64,000 nt of DNA from Gephyromycinifex aptenodytis (GCF_012277275.1 NZ_CP051155.1:1984001-2048000); one strand, 5' to 3'. Counted from the first letter of the stretch, positions 42,352 to 53,553 are shown. The notes: generated by a model not told the origin, from the letters alone. Numbers and translations: made by a program.

Positions 42352-42834
42352 ATGACCGCGCCGACCGCCTTCCAGGACTACTACCCCAACGACGTCGCTC
42401 ACTGCTACGGCTGTGGGCGCCTCAACGACGTGGGGATCCAGCTCAAGTCGCACTGGGACGGTGACGAGACCGTCGCCCGATACACGCCGCGCCCGGAGCA
42501 CACCGCTATCCCGGGCTACGTGTACGGCGGCCTCGTCGCCTCGCTGATCGACTGCCACGGCACCGGGTCAGCTTCGGCTGCCGCATACCGCGCAGCGGGC
42601 CGAGAGATGGGCTCCGAGCCGGTGTTGCGGTTCGTCACGGCGTCGCTACAGGTCGACTACCTTGCGCCCACCCCGATGGGCGTCGAGTTGGAAGTGCGCG
42701 GAGTCATCGAAGAGGTCAAGGGCCGCAAGGTCGTCGTCAGCGAGACCGTGAGCGCTGGCGATGTCGTGTGCGCCCGTGGGCGGGTCATCGCGGTACAGAT
42801 GCCCGACTCGATGGGCGCCGCCTCCTCATCCTGA
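42352..42834 (+). CDS. PaaI-type hotdog thioesterase
   Basis: 160 residues. A short Cys-containing N terminus (VAHCYGCGRLNDVGIQLKS) is followed by the single hotdog domain with HTAIPGYVYGGLVASLIDCHGTGSA (about 49-73) and a C-terminal strand set (VLRFVTASLQVDYLAPTPMG...VVVSETVSAGDVVCARGRVIAV). It probably hydrolyses an acyl- or aryl-CoA. No Shine-Dalgarno is present because the ATG directly abuts the hairpin. Confidence 0.82.
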   Translation: MTAPTAFQDYYPNDVAHCYGCGRLNDVGIQLKSHWDGDETVARYTPRPEHTAIPGYVYGGLVASLIDCHGTGSASAAAYRAAGREMGSEPVLRFVTASLQVDYLAPTPMGVELEVRGVIEEVKGRKVVVSETVSAGDVVCARGRVIAVQMPDSMGAASSS

Positions 42835-42950
42835 GCGCCGCAGCAACCCGAGGCCGCAGCAGCCTGGAGCGCCCCCACCGGGGTGGCCACGTCACCGCGC
42901 CGCCCGGTCACCTCCTCGCAGAGTGGCGGGGCGCACCGACCGCTATCTGC

Positions 42951-42991
42951 CAGAACCGCGACCGCCTAGCGTGCAGGTGGTCGCGGTTCTG
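42951..42991. terminator. Hairpin between thioesterase gene and pepN
   Basis: cagaaccgcgacc (42951-42963) pairs exactly with ggtcgcggttctg (42979-42991) between convergent genes. Confidence 0.68.
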
Positions 42992-43017
42992 CGGGGTGTG
43001 CGATGTGCGAGCGTCCC

Positions 43018-45648
43018 CTAGCTGGCGGACCCTGCCGCCTGAGCGGTCAGCGCCCTGCGCAACCGGTCAAGGTTTTCGATGATCTCGCGGCGCAACGCGC
43101 GCGGCGCGTCTGGGTGTGCATCGAGCCACCCCTGCACCTGCACCACGCTCGGGTGCTCGGCCGGGGCCTGACCCGCGGCTAGTTGAGCGCCGCCGGGGAA
43201 GAACCCGCGCACGAACCTCGTAGCGATCTCTTGGCTGCGTTCCTGCCACACCGGGATGAGCGCGCCGAGATACCGGGCGCGGTAATCCTGCGTCAGGTGC
43301 GAATGCCCCGGATGGTTGAAGCCTGCCGCCCACGCGCTGACCTCTTCGTTCGACGCGCCCGCTTCCTCGACGACGGCCGACCATGCCGCCGCTTTGGTTT
43401 CAGCATCGGGAACAGATGCCAACGCCGACAGGTGGCGGATGTGAGTGCGCGACCCGGGGTCTGCGCGCCTGGCGGCATCGAGTTCGTCGACGCTCGCGTG
43501 GCCCGTCCCTGCGAGCGCCCGCCAGAACGCCCAGCGCAGCTCGCCGTCGAGGGCCAGCCCCTCGATGTGCTCGCGCCCGTCGAGCACCGCCCGCAACAGT
43601 TCGGCGTGTTCGGCGCAACTCTGCGCGGCAGAGGCGACAACGCGCGCCCACACGAGCTGGCTTCCCGACCCGGGTTCGCAGGCGCGCATCTGCTCGATGG
43701 CCACGTCGAGGATGCGACGAACGAGGTCATCCTGCTGATCGGCGGGCGCGTAAGCGCGCGCCGCTACCAGCGCGTGATCGGTGGCGTCGGTGAGCAACGC
43801 GACATGGCTCTCGCGTGGCGCTTGGCGCAGCACGATGTCGACGTAGTCGGCGGCGGGCAGCACCGCGTCACGGCAGGCGTTCCACAACGCCGACCACACG
43901 CACGCCCGGGACAGTGACGCCTCAATGTCGCCCAGGTGCTCCCGCACGGTCTGCATCGACGTCGCGTCAAGGCGCACCTTGGCGTAGGTGAGGTCGTCGT
44001 CGTTGATGAGTACGAGCGCCGGCGCGGGAGCGCCCTGCGCGTCCTCGACCACAGTCCGGCTTCCGGTCACGTCCAGTTCGATGCGCTGGCTGCGGCGCAG
44101 CACCCCGTCGGAGTACAACTCGTACAGCCCCACCGCGAGCCGGTGATCGCGCAACACCTCCACACCGCTGATCGGGTCAGTCCCGTCCTGTTCGATGACC
44201 AACTCGGCGATACGCGGGTCGTCACCGTCGGTGAGGCTCAGCGCAGGCGTAAGGGTCGAGGTGCCCGTCGTGCGCAACCACGCATCCGACCACGGCCCAA
44301 GGTCACGCCCCGACGCCTCCTCCAACTCGACGAGCAAGTCCGGCAGCGTCGTGGAGGAGAACTCATGCTTAGCGAAGTAGGTACGCGCACCGGCGTGGAA
44401 CGCCTCCTCACCGACGTAGGCGACGAGCTGCTTGAGCACGCTGGCGCCCTTGGCGTACGTGATTCCGTCGAAGTTCGCCCGTGCCGCTTCGACGTCGGGA
44501 ATGTCCGCGACGATCGGGTGCGTCGTCGGAAGCTGGTCCTGCTCGTAGGCCCACGCCTTGCGCCGCGCGCAGAACGGCGTCCACGCGTCGCGGAACTCCG
44601 TGGCGGTCGCGTTCGCAGCGGTACCCATGTAGTCGGCGAAGGATTCCTTCAGCCACAGGTCGTCCCACCACTGCGGGGTCACCAGGTCGCCGAACCACAT
44701 GTGCGACATCTCGTGCATGAGGGTGTTGCTGCGCCCCTCCAGCTGGGCGCGGGTCGCGGCTGATTCGAAGATGTACCGGGCGTCGGTGAACGTCACCAGG
44801 CCCGGGTTCTCCATCGCGCCCAGGTTGTACTCCGGCACGAAGATCTGGTCGTACTTGCCCCACGGGTAGGGGTAGTCGAAGAGCCGGTGGAAGTGCTCGA
44901 GCCCCTGCTTGGTGAGCTCGAACAGCGCCTCACTGTCGAAGGCCGGAGCCAGCGAACGACGGCACAACAGCGCCAATGGAACCCGCAACGGCTCGCGGTC
45001 GGGCAGATCCAGCGTCCACTCCTGGTCCCATCGGCGGTACGGCCCGGCGATGACACAGGTGAGGTAGGTCGACAGCGGCGGCGTCGGGTCGTAGATGCGG
45101 CGCGCACACGCTGCGCCCGAGGTCGCGGCCGGTGCCTCTTCACGGCTGATTTCCCGCGAGTTAGAACGGATCTCCCAGTCACTGGGCCCGGTTACCACGA
45201 AGGTGAAGGAGGCCTTGAGGTCGGGCTGCTCGATATTGGCGAACACTCGCCGCGCGTCGGCTGGCTCGTACTGGGTGTAGAGGTAGGTCAGACCGTCGGC
45301 GGGGTCGACGTAGCGGTGCATACCTTCCCCGGAGCGGGAGTAGCGCGCTCGACCCTTGACCGTCACGGTGCACTCTCGACCCACCGGCAGGCCGCTCACC
45401 TGTACCCGAGCCCCGTCGTAGCGCACCGGGATCGGCGCACCGTCGATGTCGACGTGCTCGACCTCGCCGTCCAGGAAGTCCAGGAAGGTGTCGCTGCTGC
45501 TGCTGGTCAGCGTCAGGCTCGTCTGGGTCGGGAAGGTTGCGGCCTGGGGATCGGCGGCCTCGGTGAGGTCGAGCTCGACCCGGTACGAGGTCAGCCGCAG
45601 ATCCGCGGAACGCTGGCGGGCTTCGTCTCTGCGCAGGTTAGAGGTCAC
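43018..45648 (-). CDS. pepN: Aminopeptidase N (M1 family)
   Basis: 876 residues from the GTG at 45648; the extension to 45921 has no family sequence. The N-terminal beta domain starts LRRDEARQRSADLRLTSYRVELDLTEA. The catalytic domain has the substrate motif GAMENPGLVTF and the zinc site HEMSHMWFGDLVTPQWWDDLWLKESFADYMG (HExxH-18-E). The C-terminal ERAP1-like helical domain fills the remainder. Length and order match actinobacterial PepN. It removes N-terminal residues from peptides in the cytoplasm. Confidence 0.93.
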   Translation of the reverse strand: MTSNLRRDEARQRSADLRLTSYRVELDLTEAADPQAATFPTQTSLTLTSSSSDTFLDFLDGEVEHVDIDGAPIPVRYDGARVQVSGLPVGRECTVTVKGRARYSRSGEGMHRYVDPADGLTYLYTQYEPADARRVFANIEQPDLKASFTFVVTGPSDWEIRSNSREISREEAPAATSGAACARRIYDPTPPLSTYLTCVIAGPYRRWDQEWTLDLPDREPLRVPLALLCRRSLAPAFDSEALFELTKQGLEHFHRLFDYPYPWGKYDQIFVPEYNLGAMENPGLVTFTDARYIFESAATRAQLEGRSNTLMHEMSHMWFGDLVTPQWWDDLWLKESFADYMGTAANATATEFRDAWTPFCARRKAWAYEQDQLPTTHPIVADIPDVEAARANFDGITYAKGASVLKQLVAYVGEEAFHAGARTYFAKHEFSSTTLPDLLVELEEASGRDLGPWSDAWLRTTGTSTLTPALSLTDGDDPRIAELVIEQDGTDPISGVEVLRDHRLAVGLYELYSDGVLRRSQRIELDVTGSRTVVEDAQGAPAPALVLINDDDLTYAKVRLDATSMQTVREHLGDIEASLSRACVWSALWNACRDAVLPAADYVDIVLRQAPRESHVALLTDATDHALVAARAYAPADQQDDLVRRILDVAIEQMRACEPGSGSQLVWARVVASAAQSCAEHAELLRAVLDGREHIEGLALDGELRWAFWRALAGTGHASVDELDAARRADPGSRTHIRHLSALASVPDAETKAAAWSAVVEEAGASNEEVSAWAAGFNHPGHSHLTQDYRARYLGALIPVWQERSQEIATRFVRGFFPGGAQLAAGQAPAEHPSVVQVQGWLDAHPDAPRALRREIIENLDRLRRALTAQAAGSAS

Positions 45649-45970
45649 TCTCTGACGGTAACGGTCTGCGCAACCGGGGTGGTGGCAGTTCGGCAAAGCC
45701 GCTTCGACTGCTACCTGAGTCGCCCGGACCAACCCGCGGTGAGGGCTGCCCGCACCGTTGGGCGCTCTGTTCAGCGGCGGCGTGGACGGCTCGAGTGCGT
45801 TTCTGGTGCACGCGGGACGCCCAGCTAGATACACCTGCGGCCGTGTTCCGAATCTGCGCCCTGAGCCCGGGCGGCCGTGAGCGAGCGAGCAGACATTCCC
45901 GGCACGATCTGACCAGCTCACCTGTTAAGGGCCCTAGTGGTGGGCCCGCCTCCCCCCGTACTCTGGCCGA
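45649..45970. other. Divergent promoter gap, no gene seen
   Basis: About 320 bp. At the right end TACTCT (45959-45964) lies 6 nt before the next ATG and looks like the -10 of a leaderless promoter. Confidence 0.45.
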
Positions 45971-46546
45971 ATGCGGAGCGTCTGTGTTTTCTGCGGGTCG
46001 AGCAACGGCGATGACCCCCGTTACCTCGCGGCTGCGCGAGAACTCGGCACCGAGTTGGGCAGGCGTGGGCTGCGCCTGGTCTACGGTGGCGCCTCGGTGG
46101 GACTCATGGGCGCCCTGGCCGACTCCGCGATGGAGGCCGGCGCTCCGGTCCTCGGGGTGATCCCCGAGCATCTGATCGCGGCCGAAGTCGCCCACGACGG
46201 GCTGACGGATCTGCGGGTGACCCGTTCCATGCATGAGCGCAAAGCCGTGATGGCGCAGGAGTCCGACGCCTTCATTGCCATGCCCGGTGGGTTCGGAACG
46301 CTGGAAGAGGTCGTGGAGATCCTCACCTGGGGTCAGTTGGGGCTGCACACCAAACCCGTCGGGTTCCTGGACGTGCGCGGCTACTACGGCCGGCTGCTGT
46401 CGTTCTTCGTGCACGCCGTCGATGAGGGGTTCATTCGGGCGCCACACTTGGGGCTCTATACCGTGGACGAATCGCCGGCGGCGCTGCTGGACGCGATGAG
46501 CAACTGGATTCCCTCGACCACCCCGAAGTGGGTCGACCGGGCCTGA
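45971..46546 (+). CDS. LOG-family nucleoside 5'-monophosphate phosphoribohydrolase (TIGR00730)
   Basis: 191 residues. It opens RSVCVFCGSSNGDDPRYLAAAREL (about 2-25), has LRLVYGGASVGLMGALADSAMEAG (about 34-57) and the catalytic PGGFGTLEEVVEILTWGQLG (about 101-120) with the conserved Arg in the HERK motif (about 85). LOG enzymes release adenine-type bases from nucleotides, making cytokinins in plants and some actinobacteria. Probably leaderless. It is followed after 98 bp by the inositol-phosphatase-family gene. Confidence 0.9.
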   Translation: MRSVCVFCGSSNGDDPRYLAAARELGTELGRRGLRLVYGGASVGLMGALADSAMEAGAPVLGVIPEHLIAAEVAHDGLTDLRVTRSMHERKAVMAQESDAFIAMPGGFGTLEEVVEILTWGQLGLHTKPVGFLDVRGYYGRLLSFFVHAVDEGFIRAPHLGLYTVDESPAALLDAMSNWIPSTTPKWVDRA

Positions 46547-46644
46547 TCCCGGACTGATCCCGGCCTGGTCACTTCTGCCGAGCGGTACGCGGGAGGACTT
46601 GGGCTGAATCTTGGGCGAGCGATCCCATATGAGACCGTTGCCTG

Positions 46645-47433
46645 GTGGACACAGACGCCGTTCTCGAGCTCATGCGCGAGGTTGCCGAGCAGGTCATCAA
46701 CCCCCGCTTCCGCAGCTTAGAAGCCGGGCAGATCATGGAAAAAAGCCCCGGAGACCTGGTGACGGTCGCCGACCGTGAGGCGGAGGAGCTCATCACGGCG
46801 GCGTTGCTGGCCGACGATCCATCGGTGCTCATCGTTGGGGAGGAAGCGACCGCGGCCGACCCGGGCCTGTTGGACCGGCTGGCTGACGCCGAGCACGCCT
46901 ACACCGTCGACCCGGTGGATGGCACAAAGAACTTCGTGAACGGCTCGCCTGATCACGCGGTGATGATCGCCGAGTTGCGCCACGGCGAACCCGTTCGCGC
47001 GTGGATTCTGCAACCCGCCCACGACCTGACGTTCGTCAGCGAGAAGGGCGCCGGGGTCTACCGCAACGGTGAGCCCCTGCCCATGCTGACCCCGGTGACC
47101 GACGCCGCAGAGCTGCGGATCGCCACCTCACGCCCGCGTTTGGAGGGCCAGCATGGCGAGGTCAACGTGCGCGGGACCTACTGGTCGTGCGGCATCGATT
47201 ACCCGTGGCTGGCTCAGGGCGGGGTCGACGCGCTGCATTACACGCGAGCCTTGCCGTGGGACCACGCCCCCGGCTTACTGCTGTTGAGCGAACTCGGTGG
47301 GGTCGTCGCTTGTGCCGACGGCACGCCCTATCACCCGGCTCGTCACCATGAAGGCTGCGCCGGGCTGCTCGCTGCCAGCGCGCCGCAGACCTGGGAGTTG
47401 GCCGCGAGTCACCTGCGCGACGTGCTGCGCTGA
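46645..47433 (+). CDS. Inositol monophosphatase/histidinol-phosphatase family protein
   Basis: 262 residues from a GTG. Metal-binding motifs are GEEA at 65-68 and the DPVDGTKNF block at 89-97; the C-terminal WDHAPGLLLLSELGGVV (about 211-227) supplies the last Asp. It probably dephosphorylates inositol-1-phosphate, histidinol phosphate or a related sugar phosphate. It is 13 kb from the inositol catabolic genes and has no operator of that type, so a biosynthetic phosphatase role is as likely. Confidence 0.85.
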   Translation: MDTDAVLELMREVAEQVINPRFRSLEAGQIMEKSPGDLVTVADREAEELITAALLADDPSVLIVGEEATAADPGLLDRLADAEHAYTVDPVDGTKNFVNGSPDHAVMIAELRHGEPVRAWILQPAHDLTFVSEKGAGVYRNGEPLPMLTPVTDAAELRIATSRPRLEGQHGEVNVRGTYWSCGIDYPWLAQGGVDALHYTRALPWDHAPGLLLLSELGGVVACADGTPYHPARHHEGCAGLLAASAPQTWELAASHLRDVLR

Positions 47434-47457
47434 AACCTGCGACGAGAACGGCAAGGA

Positions 47458-48228
47458 CTAGAACGGCGCGAACAGGCAGGTGAGGGTGCCTTCGCGCTTC
47501 TCGAACTCGCCGATATCGACCAGGATCGGCTCGTAGCCCAGGGATCGGACCAGCTCTGCCGTCTCCGGGGCGCTGGCCGCCATCAGCAACCGACGCTCCC
47601 CCAACGGCACCACGTGAATCCCGCACGGTTCACGCACCGGCAGGAAATCGCTGAAGATCGAGGGGTCGTCGACGCGAGGCGGGTAGCCGAGCACCGTGCC
47701 GTCGGGCAGCGCGGAAACCGCAGCCGACAGGTGCACCGCCTTGTGCAGCGGGACGGGCACGACCGTTAATCCGGCCGGACGCAAGATGTCAACGACCTGC
47801 GCCAGCCCGGCACGGTTGGTGCGACCGCCCATCCCCACATAGACCGTGTCGTGCACGCGCATCAGGTCGCCGCCATCCAGGGTGCCTGGTCGTCGGATGG
47901 GAACGGCCCGCACTCGGGCCGCTGCCAGAGTCCGTCGCGCCGCCGTCCGTTCGGGGCGCCGGGACTCGACTGCCGACCGGGTCAGGATGACCCGCCCACC
48001 CAAAGAGGCAACGGTGTCGCCGACGAACACCCCGTCGGGGCAGGCCAGGTCGCCCGGCTGCGGTTCGATGAGTACCCGAGACCAGCCGCACTGGGCGAAG
48101 ATCCTGCCCAGTTCCTCCCACTGTTGGGTAGCTCGCTCCAAGTCGATGGGGCGCCGTTCGATATGAGAGACCACGGCCCGGCTCAGACCTGGGTCCGGCG
48201 CCCTCATCAACACACGAGTGGCGAGCAT
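47458..48228 (-). CDS. DDAH/amidinotransferase-superfamily hydrolase
   Basis: 256 residues from the ATG at 48228 (MLATRVLMRAP). The guanidino-modifying fold shows PDGVFVGDTVA (about 60-70), RPGTLDGGDLMRVHDTVYVGMGGRTNRAG (about 114-142), GIHVVPLGERRLLMAASAPETAELV (about 201-225) and a late Cys in EGTLTCLF, the expected nucleophile. Relatives hydrolyse dimethylarginine or arginine to citrulline. It is convergent with the phosphatase gene. Confidence 0.82.
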   Translation of the reverse strand: MLATRVLMRAPDPGLSRAVVSHIERRPIDLERATQQWEELGRIFAQCGWSRVLIEPQPGDLACPDGVFVGDTVASLGGRVILTRSAVESRRPERTAARRTLAAARVRAVPIRRPGTLDGGDLMRVHDTVYVGMGGRTNRAGLAQVVDILRPAGLTVVPVPLHKAVHLSAAVSALPDGTVLGYPPRVDDPSIFSDFLPVREPCGIHVVPLGERRLLMAASAPETAELVRSLGYEPILVDIGEFEKREGTLTCLFAPF

Positions 48229-48767
48229 GACTCCAACGATGGCACGGGATGCCTCTACTGCGCCCGCCACCCGCCCAATTGCGATGCGCAGACCCGCGTT
48301 GACCTGCACTTACCTGCAGCAACCCCACCTCCAGCGACGACGCACCTGCGGAATAGCCTTGACCGGCAGGACATTTCATGGATAGTCAATGCCGTTGGTA
48401 GACAAGATCTTTACCGGCTCTTCACCCGGACGGGTGATCGGAACACTTGCCCCGACCACGCATCTGCCGAAGGGAAGGGCGACGGATCGCACCGCGTCAG
48501 CGGTGCACCTCGTAGAGCGATCCAGGAGCGGTCACAGGCACCCGGGTTTTGCAACGAGGTGGGGGCGGTCCCGGGGAGTCGACCTCCGGGACCGCCCCGC
48601 TGTCTCTCTACCCGGTGCTGGTCACCAGGTCCGGTATGACGGCCTGCCCCTGCACGCCCGCCGCAGCTCGACGAAGACCATAGGGACATCCCTCACTGCA
48701 GACCTGTCGCGCGCAGGCGACACTGGGGACAAGGTGTGAGCTGACCTCCCCACGGCAGGAGACCGTC
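48229..48767. other. Gap upstream of P450 gene with one hairpin
   Basis: About 540 bp without a convincing gene. ggggcggtcccgg (48562-48574) and ccgggaccgcccc (48586-48598) form a perfect 13-bp stem, possibly a terminator for rightward transcription or an insulator before the P450 gene. Confidence 0.5.
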
Positions 48768-50072
<1,305 letters not shown>

Positions 50073-50108
50073 TATTGCGGCCCAGCCGCATACCAGTACC
50101 GTCAAAGC

Positions 50109-51008
50109 ATGAGCACAATCGATGCCACCGCTTTGCCGCAGGGCGTGAGCCTGGCTGCGGGCTCCGGCGGCCTGCCATGCGTGAGCGTGACGACCCCGGC
50201 CTGCACCGCGCAGGTCTATCTGCATGGCGCACACATCACTTCTTGGGTCCCCGACGGGCAGCAGCCAGTGCTGTGGTGCAGCAGCCAGGCCACATACTCG
50301 GCTGACAGCGCCATCCGCGGCGGGGTGCCGCTGTGCGCCCCCTGGTTCGGCCCGGGCCGAACCGGTGGCAAAGAGCCCGCGCACGGCTATTTCCGGCTGG
50401 CGGAGTGGGAGCTGACGCAGGCGGATCGTGACGGTGACGATGTCCTGCTCGTGTTCACGCTGCCGACCGAGCGCGGCGGCCTGCCCGGGATCGAGCACGC
50501 CCCGGCTGACCTACAAGCCACTTACCGCGTGCGGCTCGGCGCCGAGCTGGGCATGGAGTTGGAGATCGCGACCCCCACGCAGGCGTTGGAGTTGGAGAAC
50601 GCACTCCACGCGTACCTGCATGTCGGCGACGTGCGAACCGTGACTCTGCAGGGCCTGGACGGCGCGCGCTACGCCGACAAGGCTCCCGGTGGCCGCGCGG
50701 TCAACGCTCAATCGGGGCCGGTGGAGTTCCGCCGTGAAACCGACCGGGTGTATGCCTCGACCGAGTCCGTCACCGTCGTCGACCCGACACTCGCCCGCAA
50801 GATCCTCGTGACGAAAGACGGCTCACACAGCACGATCGTGTGGAACCCGTGGGAGCGTCGGGCTGCCGAGATGAGCGACTTCGGTGACGACGAGTGGACT
50901 CAAATGCTGTGTGTGGAGCCGGGCAACGCCCTCAAAGGCCGTGTTGACCTCGCGCCGGGGGAACGCCACACCCTGCGGGCGACGATCAGCGTGGATTCCA
51001 CCCAGTAA
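50109..51008 (+). CDS. D-hexose-6-phosphate mutarotase (YeaD type)
   Basis: 299 residues, galactose-mutarotase-like fold. QVYLHGAHITSWVPDG (about 36-51), SAIRGGVPLCAPWFGPGR (about 65-82) and HGYFRLAEWEL (about 90-100) carry the catalytic-type His, and EWTQMLCVEPGNAL (about 262-275) the Glu. It interconverts anomers of glucose-6-phosphate or related sugars. TACCGT 8 nt before the ATG suggests a leaderless mRNA. Confidence 0.88.
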   Translation: MSTIDATALPQGVSLAAGSGGLPCVSVTTPACTAQVYLHGAHITSWVPDGQQPVLWCSSQATYSADSAIRGGVPLCAPWFGPGRTGGKEPAHGYFRLAEWELTQADRDGDDVLLVFTLPTERGGLPGIEHAPADLQATYRVRLGAELGMELEIATPTQALELENALHAYLHVGDVRTVTLQGLDGARYADKAPGGRAVNAQSGPVEFRRETDRVYASTESVTVVDPTLARKILVTKDGSHSTIVWNPWERRAAEMSDFGDDEWTQMLCVEPGNALKGRVDLAPGERHTLRATISVDSTQ

Positions 51009-51227
51009 CCCTTCGCCGCGCACCTGAGCCCGCGCGGCTCGCGCACCACCCCTCGGCCGCTGCCCTGCCGCGGGGCCTGTGCGTTGCGCGAACCATTCAG
51101 CGCGCGTGGGTGATCTCACCGGCGCAACCCTGGTGCCGGACGCGATTCGGCTGGTACTCCTGGACAGAGAGCCCACCGCCAGGAACTCAGACCTGGGGGT
51201 GGCGTCGCGGCGCGAGGAGGGGTCCAC

Positions 51228-52289
51228 ATGAAGGTCGCAATCAAGTTCGGTTCGTTCAGCGGAGGGCCTGCGGTTGACGCGCAGGGACGGCTGGTCGGCC
51301 ATGAGGCGGTCACCACGCTTGCTCGGCGACTGCTACGGGTTTTCCCTGGCGCTTCGATCGTCGGCCCCGCCGCGCGCCGCTGCGACGGCTTCGACATGGT
51401 TCCGCTGGAGTTCATCGACGCCGCCGACACCCTCGTCATCAACATGGACGTCATCGACTCCCTGGCCGTGTGGCAGACGCTGCACTCCAGCGGCGCCGAA
51501 CCCAAGCTGATGAACTTCGCCTGGCAGAACCCCTCGCACTTCCACCACCGGATCAACTTCGCCGCGATGGGGTTGTCATTCGCGCTGTTCCCGACCTTCT
51601 GCAACTCCGAACGCACCGCCGGTGAGGTATGTGAGGTCATCGAGCAGTGGGTGACGGCCCCGTTGGCCAACGCCTCTCGGGTCGCGTGGGTCAACCTCGG
51701 CGTCGATATCGAGCACGTTCAACCTCGCAGCGAGCCCGAGGTTCCGGTCGTGCTCTACCCGGCCATCTACGTCTCCGAACGCAAGCAGCCACGCGCCTTC
51801 CTGGAGGTCGTGGAGCGGGTGGCCAAGAAAACCCCGGTGCGGGTCGAAGCCCGCCTGCACGAATCCCACCTGGTCAGCGAGTTCGCCATGAAGCTGTCGC
51901 GACGCAAGTGGGCGTGGGTCGGGCCGCTGACCGCCACCAAGGAGGGTTACTGGCAGGCCCTGGCCGGGACCACCGCGTTCCTGGCCACGGCACGCGAGGA
52001 GAGCTACGGCCTGGAATACGTGGAGGCAATGCTGGCCGGGGTCATCGGGGTCTTCCCGGATGCGCCGTGGGTGCACACCATCCTTCCGGAGCGCTATCCG
52101 TTCGTGTACTCCTCACCGGCGCAGGCCGAAGAGATGTTACTGCGTGCCCTCACCGAGACCGAGCGTTGCCGCCATGAGCTGGATCTATGCGTCGGAGGCG
52201 ATTTCACGGCGTGGATCAAGGCCGCTCACAACGACGACGACTTCGAACGGGCTGTTGTGGCGCGAGTACACACCTGGTTCGGCAGCTGA
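51228..52289 (+). CDS. Glycosyltransferase-like protein (GT-B fold, tentative)
   Basis: 353 residues from the ATG at 51228, preceded by GAGGAGGGG. The N-terminal half contains AVTTLARRLLRVFPGASIVGPAARR and NMDVIDSLAVWQTLHSSG. The second half looks like the nucleotide-sugar domain of GT4-like enzymes: VPVVLYPAIYVSERKQPRAFLEVVERV (about 172-198), WAWVGPLTATKEGYWQAL (about 227-244) and ATAREESYGLEYVEAMLAGVIGVFPD (about 251-276) with the E-x7-E-like retaining motif. Substrate unknown. Confidence 0.65.
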   Translation: MKVAIKFGSFSGGPAVDAQGRLVGHEAVTTLARRLLRVFPGASIVGPAARRCDGFDMVPLEFIDAADTLVINMDVIDSLAVWQTLHSSGAEPKLMNFAWQNPSHFHHRINFAAMGLSFALFPTFCNSERTAGEVCEVIEQWVTAPLANASRVAWVNLGVDIEHVQPRSEPEVPVVLYPAIYVSERKQPRAFLEVVERVAKKTPVRVEARLHESHLVSEFAMKLSRRKWAWVGPLTATKEGYWQALAGTTAFLATAREESYGLEYVEAMLAGVIGVFPDAPWVHTILPERYPFVYSSPAQAEEMLLRALTETERCRHELDLCVGGDFTAWIKAAHNDDDFERAVVARVHTWFGS

Positions 52290-52464
52290 CGGGTGTAGAT
52301 GGCCGCAGTGAGCCGCCCCAGGGACGCAGCCACCCGGCGCCCGGCCTAGACCGGTGCTCGACGGCGGGCGCCGACCCATCCGGTAGGTTTGTCCGAGGCT
52401 GGCTCGGGGGAAGTCGCCGCGGAGGGCTCAGCGTCCCTCACCTCTACTGGCTCAAGGAGCGTTC

Positions 52465-52500
52465 ATGAGCGTTGACCTTCGCGGGAGCGTGCTGCGGTGA
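52465..52500 (+). CDS. 11-codon ORF coupled to the DMT permease gene
   Basis: AAGGAG lies 5 nt before an ATG that opens MSVDLRGSVLR and stops in a GTGA overlap with the permease GTG. The permease itself has no other good ribosome site, so this tiny ORF may serve to deliver ribosomes to it. Confidence 0.4.
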   Translation: MSVDLRGSVLR

Positions 52501-53318
52501 CGTTGAGCATCGTCGCGCTCATCCTGGGTGTGCTCGCCTACGGCGGCGCCGGGGCGCGACTCTCCGACGGCGCTCAGGGCGAGGCCCACCCATTGAAATC
52601 GTTTGCCTGGTGGGTCGGAACCGGGCTGCAAGGGCTCGGCTTCATCCTGACCCTGCTGGCCCGCCAGCATCTTCCGCTGCTCATCGTGCAAGCCGCCGTG
52701 GTGGGGGCGCTTGCGGTCACGGCGCTGATTCAGCACGCCGCCGGGACTCGGCGTCTGCGATGGGTCGACGGGTGGGCGATCTTCGTGGTCATCCTCGGCA
52801 TTGCGCTGCTCGCAGCCACGACTGTCCCGGGCCCGGCCGTCCCGATCGCGGTCAACCATCTCATCGTGCTCGGGGGTGGGGTGGTGCTCTGCCTGGCAAC
52901 ATTGCCGGTCATCAGCAACCCCGGAGTCAGCGGGCTGCTCTCCGGACTCGGGTTCGCAATCAGCGCCATCACCGCCCGGCTCCTCGTGGCCGATGTCGCG
53001 CACGCCATCTGGCGCTTCTGGGAATGGCCGTGGACCTCCTGGGTGGCGGCGTTCCTCCTGGTCGCCGGTCTCGGTCTGGGCCAGGTACATCTGACGCGCG
53101 GGCTGGCACGCTCGCACGCGGTGGGCGTCCTGGGGACGAACTACCTCGCCAGCACCGTCGTTCCGGCCGGCATAGGAGCGTTCATGCTCGGCGAAGCCCC
53201 CCGAGAGGGGACGTGGTGGATGGTCATCCTCGGGCTGTGCCTGGCCCTGGCCGGCTCGCTGTCGCTGCTTCGCCCCGAGGCCGTCGCTGAACCCGAAAAC
53301 GCCCCCGCGCCCCGCTGA
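52497..53318 (+). CDS. DMT-superfamily permease-like membrane protein
   Basis: 273 residues, about 9-10 hydrophobic helices from SIVALILGVLAYGGAGARL to MVILGLCLALAGSLSLL. The pattern of paired EamA-like halves is seen (LPLLIVQAAVVGALAVTALIQ; NYLASTVVPAGIGAFMLGEAPREGTWWMVILG). Such proteins move small metabolites; no substrate can be inferred. The GTG start is fixed by overlap with the short upstream ORF. Confidence 0.7.
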   Translation: MTLSIVALILGVLAYGGAGARLSDGAQGEAHPLKSFAWWVGTGLQGLGFILTLLARQHLPLLIVQAAVVGALAVTALIQHAAGTRRLRWVDGWAIFVVILGIALLAATTVPGPAVPIAVNHLIVLGGGVVLCLATLPVISNPGVSGLLSGLGFAISAITARLLVADVAHAIWRFWEWPWTSWVAAFLLVAGLGLGQVHLTRGLARSHAVGVLGTNYLASTVVPAGIGAFMLGEAPREGTWWMVILGLCLALAGSLSLLRPEAVAEPENAPAPR

Positions 53319-53553
53319 GGTCTACCGCTCCCCGGTTCCTCGTCCGGCGCCGAACCATGCCGCTACCTGATCGATGTTCGTGCACGCCGACACCGGCCCA
53401 CTGATTCTCGGGACTGACGACGCGTTGGCGAAGGCGGGCCGATTGTCTTAGCTACCACGTGGGATGCCTGACAGGCCAAAACAGGCAGCGCTGCCTATGC
53501 GGCGACCGCTGGGAACCTGCCGTTGCCGACGATCCCTGCCTCCCAGCCAGGCA

